From the NCBI GenBank assembly GCA_022825185.1, contig JAJDYK010000210.1, positions 1-7,099 of the forward strand: a stretch of DNA of 7,099 nucleotides, written 5' to 3'. Position 1 is the first letter of the stretch, and each line of letters begins with the position of its first letter. Of this stretch, positions 1 to 4,931 are shown one piece after another. The translations under genes and the position numbers were made by a program. The notes under the pieces are model-generated. The model worked only from the letters and a program-made list of their open reading frames with translations, made no database searches and was not told the DNA's origin. The stretch is from Candidatus Latescibacterota bacterium. Lineage in GTDB: Bacteria; Latescibacterota; UBA2968; UBA8231.

Positions 1-1176
1 GCTACCATCGGCCTCGGTAACATCGCCGGCGTCGCCATTGCCGTCAGCTTGGGCGGGCCGGGTGCGGTCTTCTGGATGCTCCTGACCGCCTTATTCGGCA
101 TGTCCTCCAAGCTGGCTTCCTGCACCCTAGCCGTCATGTACCGCAAAATTCACCCCGACGGCCGCATCTCCGGCGGGCCGATGTACTACCTAGAGCACGG
201 ACTTGCCGGTAAAGGACTCAAGTCGCTGGGCCGCGTCTTCGCCATTTTGTTCGCCATTTTCACCATTGGTGGCTCCCTCGGCGGCGGCAACATGTTCCAA
301 GTCAACCAGACGGTCGAGATCCTCACCACTGTATCCCCGGCTGTAGGGGAATACAACTGGGCCTTAGGCATCCTCTTCGCCGTGTTGATCTCCTTGGTCA
401 TCATCGGCGGCATCAAGCGGATCGGCCGCGTCACCTCGCGGATTGTGCCCTTCATGTGCCTACTCTACGTGGCCGCCTCCCTCATCATCATTCTGTCGAA
501 CATCACCCAAGTGCCCGCCATGATCGCGACCATTTTCCGCGAAGCCTTCTCGCCGCAGGCCCTGTACGGCGGCTTTTTAGGCGTCCTAGTCGTCGGCATC
601 AAGCGGGCAGCCTTCTCCAATGAGGCTGGCCTTGGCTCGGCGGCTTTTGCTCATGCCGCCGCCAAGACCAACGAGCCAGCGCGCGAGGGCATGGTCGCGA
701 TGATCGGCCCATTCATCGACACGATCGTGATTTGCTTGATGACCGCTTTGGTCTGCATGATTACCGGGGTGTACACCGATCCTCAGTTCCAAGCGAGTGA
801 AGGCTTTATCGTCGGGGCCAAAATGACTTCCGCGGCCTTTGATTCGTTCCTGCCCGGCGCCCGCTACGTCCTCGCCATTGGCGTCATGCTCTTTGCCTAC
901 TCGACCATGATTTCGTGGTCGTACTACGGGGAGCGAGCGTGGGAATACCTATTCGGCAGTCGCTTCAACCTAATCTTCCGGGTCATTTTCGTCGTCTTTG
1001 TCGTCTTCGGCTCGGTCGTCACGCTCAAAAACGTGCTCGACTTTACCGATATGCTCATCTTGAGCATGGCCTTCCCCAACATCATCGGCGGCATCATCCT
1101 CAGCCCGCAGATCAAGGCGTGCTTGCAAGATTACTGGGGTCGGCTGAAAAGCGGCGAGATGCAGCGCTATAAGTAG
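1..1176 (+). CDS. AGCS-family sodium:alanine/glycine symporter, 5'-truncated by window edge
   Basis: This is a polytopic inner-membrane transporter that takes up alanine or glycine with Na+ (H+ in some members). The reading frame is open from base 1, so the true start lies upstream; about 391 residues are visible and roughly 70-100 N-terminal residues are missing by comparison with the usual 450-500. Numbering from base 1, the family hallmarks are the GNIAGVA helix (residues 6-12), GGPGAVFWM (18-26), the GGPMYYL loop (58-64), and the signature FSNEAGLGSA followed by HAAAKT (205-223), leading into PFIDT (237-241). Long hydrophobic segments alternate with short loops to the end, which is a short basic tail closing on TAG. 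The family assignment is firm; choosing alanine over glycine is not possible from sequence alone. Its stop is 3 bases from the stop of the convergent DUF4159 gene. Confidence 0.95.
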   Translation, partial: ATIGLGNIAGVAIAVSLGGPGAVFWMLLTALFGMSSKLASCTLAVMYRKIHPDGRISGGPMYYLEHGLAGKGLKSLGRVFAILFAIFTIGGSLGGGNMFQVNQTVEILTTVSPAVGEYNWALGILFAVLISLVIIGGIKRIGRVTSRIVPFMCLLYVAASLIIILSNITQVPAMIATIFREAFSPQALYGGFLGVLVVGIKRAAFSNEAGLGSAAFAHAAAKTNEPAREGMVAMIGPFIDTIVICLMTALVCMITGVYTDPQFQASEGFIVGAKMTSAAFDSFLPGARYVLAIGVMLFAYSTMISWSYYGERAWEYLFGSRFNLIFRVIFVVFVVFGSVVTLKNVLDFTDMLILSMAFPNIIGGIILSPQIKACLQDYWGRLKSGEMQRYK

Positions 1177-1179
1177 GGT

Positions 1180-2943
1180 TCAGGGGGCGTCTCCGCCTTC
1201 CAACCACTCGCGGTCTGCGGCCAAGTAAATCTCCTCGACCTCCAGGTCGGCAAAGGCCGCAGACCACCGCTGCCAATCCGCCCGTTCTTCCTGTTCCTGC
1301 ACCCGCAGCCGAACTACGAAGGCAAAGCGATTGAGCGCAAACGTCAGCGTGGTAACCTTGCCCCCTCTCAGCTCAACATCTACCTGTTGGGTCTGCCCGC
1401 CGTAGCTCAACTCGACCCAGTGCTTGCCAGCCGGCAGATTGTGGAAAAGCAATCCCTGATAGCCACGCTTGAGCAATTCGAGCGAGTAACGGCCGTCCAA
1501 GCGCACCGCGATATCCTCGGTGATCTCACTGCCGATGGGGGCTACCACCAAAGCCAGCCAAGCGTCGAGATCGTCGAATAGAAACTCATCGGCCGCGGCG
1601 GTGGCGATGGCTAAGGGTGCTTCTTGTACCATGGCCACGGGCCTTTGCTCCGGCGTCCAAGCTGGCGGCGGCAGTTGGGGGGTGATGCCGCTTTTGCGCG
1701 TCAGCGCATACACCAAGATGTTGGTCCCCGCCATCAGCGCGTAGGTCGAAATCCCCGTAGCTTCGCCTTCCGTATTGAAGCTGGCTCGCCACTTCCCCTC
1801 GAACCCCAAGTCGCTTAACACGGCGACCAACTCGCCGTCCAGTTCAACGCCCCACAACCCCTCCGAAGGATGCAGCGGCCCGGCTTCCTGCTCGGCTGCG
1901 GCCCCAGATAAAATGGTTGCTTGCTCTTCCTGCAAGGCCAAAAGATCATTTCGATTGTTGGTTGGATAATACCAAGAGCGGTTGCCCTCCGCATACCTGC
2001 TGCGCGACCGGTCCTCGCCGGGGAAGCCGCCACCGAATTCGTAAAAGGAGTGATATAGCGGATGTGAGGTCGGGATGGGTGCCAAACGCGCCTCAGACCC
2101 CAAAATCTCGCGCAGTTGGTCCTTCATTTCGCGCAAATAGCGGTTGGTGCCATCGATAAACAGGAACCCTCCCTCGCGCAGATAACGGCCCAAAAGCGCC
2201 TTCTCCTCCGCACTGAACTTGGTTAGAAGGTTCGGGTCATAGGCGGACAAGGTGTCTTCAAAAAGGAAGTGAATGGGATCCTTGAGCAGTTGCTCCGACA
2301 CAAAATACTGGTAGGTCTGGTCCCGCACCTGCGCCAGCAGATGGGTGTAGTCGCGCACGTAGCGACTCAAAGCATCGAGCGCACCCCGACCCGAACCAGC
2401 CCCATAGACGCGCAACTGGGTGAAGTTCACGTAGCCAGACAAGTCCCGCCGCGTCGCCCGACTGGGAATGACCGCGGCGTGATCCTTGTTCGCCCGAGCC
2501 ATGTCCTCTAGCCGCAACAGATCCATCGAGGCAACGCCCATGCTATCAGCCAAACCCAACGACGAGGGCGAAATCATCTCTACGCGCTCCAAGATCGGCG
2601 CATCTTCCTTCGCGCCGACGGCTATCTCGCGCAACGCCAAGGGGGCTGTTGGAGCCTCTATCTCGGGCGGAGTCGTCTCGCTTTCTAAGTTGGGGTCGCG
2701 GACGGCCACAGCCGGTTGATCGGCCCGCAAATACTCCATCTCCACCTTCAACGCCTCTACGTCCAAGCGGGGTAGGGAGATCGGGCGGGGAGGCTTAAAC
2801 TGCGGCGGGATGCGGGCAAGGCGCACGCGAAAGGCTTCCGCGTCCAACTCGTCGCGCCACAGATGATCGCCTAAGTAAAGCGCGGTCAGATGCAAAAGCA
2901 GCGATGCCAGCAAACAGATATGGGCGGTTCGGTGTCTGCGCAC
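1180..2943 (-). CDS. TonB-like anchored DUF4159 protein with PEGA-like C-terminus (copy A)
   Basis: No established function; 587 residues. In order: a basic N-terminus (MRRHR), one transmembrane helix (about 9-25) containing S14-L-L-L-H18, which matches the SxxxH motif of the TonB anchor that contacts ExbB/ExbD; a proline-rich stretch (45-60); a charged linker to about 168; a DUF4159 domain (about 171-416) with RYLREGGFLFIDG (253-265), HPLYHSFYEF (294-303) and YALMAGTNILVYAL (401-414); a proline/glutamine linker (418-435); and a PEGA-like beta domain (about 475-540) with LDGRYSLELL and LPAGKHWVEL. The only cysteine seen is C10 in the membrane helix, so the glutamine-amidotransferase-like fold thought to underlie DUF4159 has no nucleophilic cysteine here; a binding rather than catalytic role is inferred. 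No TonB C-terminal domain is present. The start is GTG; an in-frame TAG at 2959-2961 excludes any earlier start. Likely co-transcribed after copy B, 71 bases upstream. Confidence 0.9.
   Translation of the reverse strand: MRRHRTAHICLLASLLLHLTALYLGDHLWRDELDAEAFRVRLARIPPQFKPPRPISLPRLDVEALKVEMEYLRADQPAVAVRDPNLESETTPPEIEAPTAPLALREIAVGAKEDAPILERVEMISPSSLGLADSMGVASMDLLRLEDMARANKDHAAVIPSRATRRDLSGYVNFTQLRVYGAGSGRGALDALSRYVRDYTHLLAQVRDQTYQYFVSEQLLKDPIHFLFEDTLSAYDPNLLTKFSAEEKALLGRYLREGGFLFIDGTNRYLREMKDQLREILGSEARLAPIPTSHPLYHSFYEFGGGFPGEDRSRSRYAEGNRSWYYPTNNRNDLLALQEEQATILSGAAAEQEAGPLHPSEGLWGVELDGELVAVLSDLGFEGKWRASFNTEGEATGISTYALMAGTNILVYALTRKSGITPQLPPPAWTPEQRPVAMVQEAPLAIATAAADEFLFDDLDAWLALVVAPIGSEITEDIAVRLDGRYSLELLKRGYQGLLFHNLPAGKHWVELSYGGQTQQVDVELRGGKVTTLTFALNRFAFVVRLRVQEQEERADWQRWSAAFADLEVEEIYLAADREWLEGGDAP
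1744..2031 (-). other. Variable segment of DUF4159 domain, copy A
   Basis: Residues about 305-400 of the copy A protein. Compared with copy B, residues 311-360 differ at well over a third of positions and include a two-residue length change; residues 379-400 also differ heavily. Short islands stay fixed in both: WYYP, LALQEEQ, EGLWGVELDGELVAV, ASFNTE. The segment lies between the HPLYHSFYEF and YALMAGTNILVYAL motifs and is rich in charged and small residues, as expected of surface loops. Counts are by eye. Confidence 0.75.
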
Positions 2944-3014
2944 GGGGAGTCTCTCTTTCTACGCCGCTATCGAGCCAGCGCTAGTATTCGGCTAAAAACT
3001 AAGCGCGTACCTTA
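2944..3014 (-). other. Short gap between the DUF4159 copies
   Basis: 71 bases separate the stop of copy B from the GTG of copy A on the transcribed strand. An imperfect inverted repeat (2978-2985 with 2998-3006, one bulged A, 12-base loop) lies inside it. It is not followed by a T run on the minus strand, so it is not a convincing intrinsic terminator. No good -35/-10 pair is visible. Weak matches to the sequence before copy B (AGTAT and AACT at equal spacing) may be remnants of a duplicated promoter. Read-through from copy B is the simplest reading. Confidence 0.4.
2950..2958 (-). promoter_or_regulatory. Ribosome-binding region of copy A
   Basis: The minus strand reads AAAGAGAGA, then CTCCCC, then GTG. 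The purine run is a modest Shine-Dalgarno match about 6-8 bases before the start. It is identical before copy B, and together with the in-frame TAG at 2959-2961 it fixes the GTG as the start. Confidence 0.5.
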
Positions 3015-4778
3015 TCACAGACCGCCTTCCAACCACTCGCGGTCTGCGGCCAAGTAAATCTCCTCGACCTCCAAGTCGGCAAAGGCCGCAGACCACCGCT
3101 GCCAATCCACCCGTTCTTCCTGCTCCTGCACCCGCAGCCGCACCACAAAGGCAAAGCGATTGAGCGCGAACGTCAACGTGGTGACCTTGCCCCCTCTCAA
3201 ATCGACCTCCACCTGTTGAGTCTGCCCGCCGTAGCTCAACTCCACCCAGTGCTTGCCAGCCGGCAAATTGTGGAAAAGCAATCCCTGATAGCCGCGCTTG
3301 AGCAATTCGAGCGAGTAGCGACCATCCAAGCGCACCGCGATATCCTCTGTGATCTCACTGCCGATGGGGGCTACCACCAAAGCCAGCCAAGCGTCTAAAT
3401 CGTCGAACAGCAACTCGTCGGCCGCGGCCGTGGCAACAGCGAGCGGAGCTTCTTGCACCATCGCCACGGGCCTTTGCTCCGGCGTCCAAGCTGGCGGCGG
3501 CAGTTGGGGTGTGATGCCGCTTTTGCGCGTCAGCGCATACACCAAGATATTGGTCCCCGCCATCAGCGCATAGGTCGCCGGTGGCGTTTCTTCTTCTTCC
3601 GTGTTGAAGCTAGCCTGCCAATAATTCCCTAACCATAAGTCACTGATCACGGCCACCAGTTCGCCATCCAGTTCGACGCCCCACAATCCCTCTGGCGGTG
3701 GCAAGGCCGTGCTTTGAGCGCTGGCTCCGAAAAGGGTGGCCTCCTGCTCTTCCTGCAAGGCCAAAGTCTCATAGCGATTGTTGACTGGATAATACCAAGA
3801 GGGATTGTCTCCGGCGTCCTCAATGCGCGATTTATCCTCACCGGGGAAGCCGCCGCCGAACTCGTAAAAGGAATGATATATCGGATGCGAGGTCGGGATG
3901 GGTGCCAAGCGCGCCTCAGACCCCAAAATCTCGCGCAGTTGGTCCTTCATCTCTCGCAAATAGTGGTTGGTACGGCGGCCGGTGCCCTCGATAAACAGGA
4001 ACCCACCCTCGCGCAGATAACGGCCCAAAAGCGCCTTCTCCTCCGCACTGAACTTGGTCAGAATGTTCGGGTCGTACGCAGATAAGGAGTCTTCAAAAAG
4101 GAAGTGAATGGGATCCTTGAGCAGTTGCTCCGACAGGAAGTACTCGTAGGTCTGGTCCCGCACCTGCGCCAGCAGATGGGTGTGGTCGCGCACATAGCGG
4201 CTCAAGGCATCGAGCGCACCCCGACCCGAGCTAGCCCCATAGACGCGCAACTGAGTGAAGTTCACGTAGCCAGACAAGTCCCGCCGCGTCGCCCGACTGG
4301 GAATAACCGCGGCGTGATCCTTGTTCGCCCGAGCCATGTCCTCTAGCCGCAACAGATCCATCGAGGCAACACCCATGCTGTCGGCCAAACCCAACGACGA
4401 AGGCGAAATCATCTTCTCGCGCTCTAAAATTGGCGCATCTTCCTTTGCACCAGCGGCCATCTCGCCCAATGCCAAGGGGGCTGTCGGCGACTCTATCTCG
4501 GGCGGAGTCGTCTCGCTTTCTAAATTGGGGTCGCGGACGGCCACAGCCGGCTGATCAGTGCGCAGATACTCCATCTCCACTTTCAATGCCTCTACGTCCA
4601 AGGGGGGCAGGGGAATCGGGCGGGGGGGCTTAAACTGCGGCGGGATGCGGGCAAGGCGTACGCGAAAGGCTTCCGCATCCAACTCATCGCGCCACAGGTG
4701 ATCGCCTAGATAAAGCGCGGTCAGATGCAAAAGCAGCGATGCCAGCAAACAGATATAGGCGGTTCGGTGTCTGCGCAC
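3015..4778 (-). CDS. TonB-like anchored DUF4159 protein with PEGA-like C-terminus (copy B)
   Basis: Tandem paralogue of the gene at 1180-2943, with the same length and domain order: transmembrane helix with S14-L-L-L-H18, proline-rich linker, DUF4159 domain (about 171-420) and PEGA-like C-terminal domain. By hand alignment, about 19 substitutions separate the copies over the first ~305 residues and about 5 over the last ~183, while the ~95 residues between share only about two thirds. Copy B carries a 4-residue insertion (GRRT) just after FLFIEGT in the DUF4159 domain, and is shorter by two residues in the variable segment and by two at the C-terminus (ends EGGL against EGGDAP). The GTG start is shared with copy A; the frame upstream reaches a TGA (plus-strand 4806-4808) without another start codon. 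It is the promoter-proximal gene of the pair and diverges from aceE. Function unknown; motor-coupled envelope role inferred from the anchor. Confidence 0.9.
   Translation of the reverse strand: MRRHRTAYICLLASLLLHLTALYLGDHLWRDELDAEAFRVRLARIPPQFKPPRPIPLPPLDVEALKVEMEYLRTDQPAVAVRDPNLESETTPPEIESPTAPLALGEMAAGAKEDAPILEREKMISPSSLGLADSMGVASMDLLRLEDMARANKDHAAVIPSRATRRDLSGYVNFTQLRVYGASSGRGALDALSRYVRDHTHLLAQVRDQTYEYFLSEQLLKDPIHFLFEDSLSAYDPNILTKFSAEEKALLGRYLREGGFLFIEGTGRRTNHYLREMKDQLREILGSEARLAPIPTSHPIYHSFYEFGGGFPGEDKSRIEDAGDNPSWYYPVNNRYETLALQEEQEATLFGASAQSTALPPPEGLWGVELDGELVAVISDLWLGNYWQASFNTEEEETPPATYALMAGTNILVYALTRKSGITPQLPPPAWTPEQRPVAMVQEAPLAVATAAADELLFDDLDAWLALVVAPIGSEITEDIAVRLDGRYSLELLKRGYQGLLFHNLPAGKHWVELSYGGQTQQVEVDLRGGKVTTLTFALNRFAFVVRLRVQEQEERVDWQRWSAAFADLEVEEIYLAADREWLEGGL
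3575..3848 (-). other. Variable segment of DUF4159 domain, copy B
   Basis: Counterpart of the variable segment at 1744-2031, at about residues 311-402 of the copy B protein. The fixed islands WYYP, LALQEEQ, EGLWGVELDGELVAV and ASFNTE are kept, while the sequence between them is largely replaced (for example IEDAGDNP against SRYAEGNR, and WLGNYWQ against GFEGKWR). The frame stays open throughout with only whole-codon length changes, so this is not decay. Confidence 0.75.
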
Positions 4779-4784
4779 GGGGAG

Positions 4785-4793
4785 TCTCTCTTT
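4785..4793 (-). promoter_or_regulatory. Ribosome-binding region of copy B
   Basis: Same purine-rich AAAGAGAGA element as before copy A, with the same spacing to the GTG at 4778. No alternative start codon lies between this GTG and the upstream in-frame TGA. Confidence 0.5.
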
Positions 4794-4858
4794 CTGCGCC
4801 GCCCATCAGCGCGTGCGAGCAGTATCTATAATATAACTGATTGTAACAAAACGGTTTT

Positions 4859-4887
4859 TTGCCAAGAAAACAGGTGCTTGTTATCTT
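4859..4887 (+). promoter_or_regulatory. Candidate sigma-70-like promoter of aceE
   Basis: TTGCCA (4859-4864), a 17-base spacer and TATCTT (4882-4887) match the -35 and -10 consensus at 5 of 6 and 4 of 6 positions. Transcription would start near 4894 and give a leader of about 38 bases, leaving room for the ribosome site. An alternative -35, TTGACC at 4891-4896, has no usable -10 at the right distance. Confidence 0.35.
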
Positions 4888-4913
4888 TTTTTGACCTATA
4901 AAACGGCCTACGC

Positions 4914-4920
4914 AAAGGAA
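4914..4920 (+). promoter_or_regulatory. Ribosome-binding site of aceE
   Basis: AAAGGAA lies 11 bases before the ATG at 4932. The spacing is slightly long, but no other Shine-Dalgarno-like sequence or start codon is nearby, and the encoded N-terminus fits AceE proteins in length and composition. Confidence 0.65.
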
Positions 4921-4931
4921 TTATTTCAGCC

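Larger units (their letters stand above)
1193..2967. repeat. Direct tandem repeat, unit A
   Basis: This block is repeated in the same orientation at 3022-4802. It covers almost all of the copy A gene, from its last shared codons (EGG) to about 24 bases before its GTG start, so the ribosome-binding region was duplicated with the gene. Clear similarity stops abruptly at the 3' end of the gene and fades gradually beyond the 5' end. The two units differ in length by 6 bases because of a 12-base insertion in unit B and a 6-base deficit in its variable segment. No inverted ends or target-site duplications flank the units, so a recombinational duplication is likelier than transposition. Confidence 0.9.
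3022..4802. repeat. Direct tandem repeat, unit B
   Basis: Second unit of the tandem duplication, matching 1193-2967. The start-side offset is 1835 bases and the stop-side offset 1829. The shared leader on the start side (plus strand GGGGAGTCTCTCTTTCT) is identical in both units, then one A/G difference and CGCCGC follow before similarity is largely lost. The gene it carries is adjacent to the AT-rich promoter region, which suggests this unit keeps the ancestral promoter. Confidence 0.9.
4779..4931. promoter_or_regulatory. AT-rich divergent promoter region between copy B and aceE
   Basis: This 153-base interval is the only sizeable non-coding stretch in the window and is far richer in A and T than its neighbours from about 4820 on. 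It must drive aceE rightward and probably the DUF4159 pair leftward. On the minus strand, TTGTTA (4849-4844), a 17-base gap and GATACT (4826-4821) form a weak sigma-70-like candidate; TATTAT at 4833-4828 is another possible -10 without a good -35. Two short perfect odd-length palindromes, TTGTAACAA (4841-4849) and AAAACGGTTTT (4848-4858), lie between the two candidate promoters and could be operator sites. None of this is proven by sequence alone. Confidence 0.6.

Noticed and set aside
2978..3006. Inverted repeat between the DUF4159 copies as a rho-independent terminator
   Set aside because: The stem is short and bulged, the loop is 12 bases, and on the minus strand the T run sits in the loop rather than after the stem.
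3714..4085. 123-codon plus-strand open frame inside copy B
   Set aside because: It is antisense to a well-supported coding frame. The corresponding part of copy A does not carry it intact, and the protein shows no recognisable motif.
1193..4802. Composite mobile element or transposon bounded by direct repeats
   Set aside because: The repeats are the protein genes themselves. There is no transposase, no terminal inverted repeat and no target duplication.
4891..4902. TTGACC followed at once by TATAAA as the aceE promoter
   Set aside because: The two hexamers abut with no spacer, so they cannot be a -35/-10 pair; each alone lacks a good partner at 16-18 bases.
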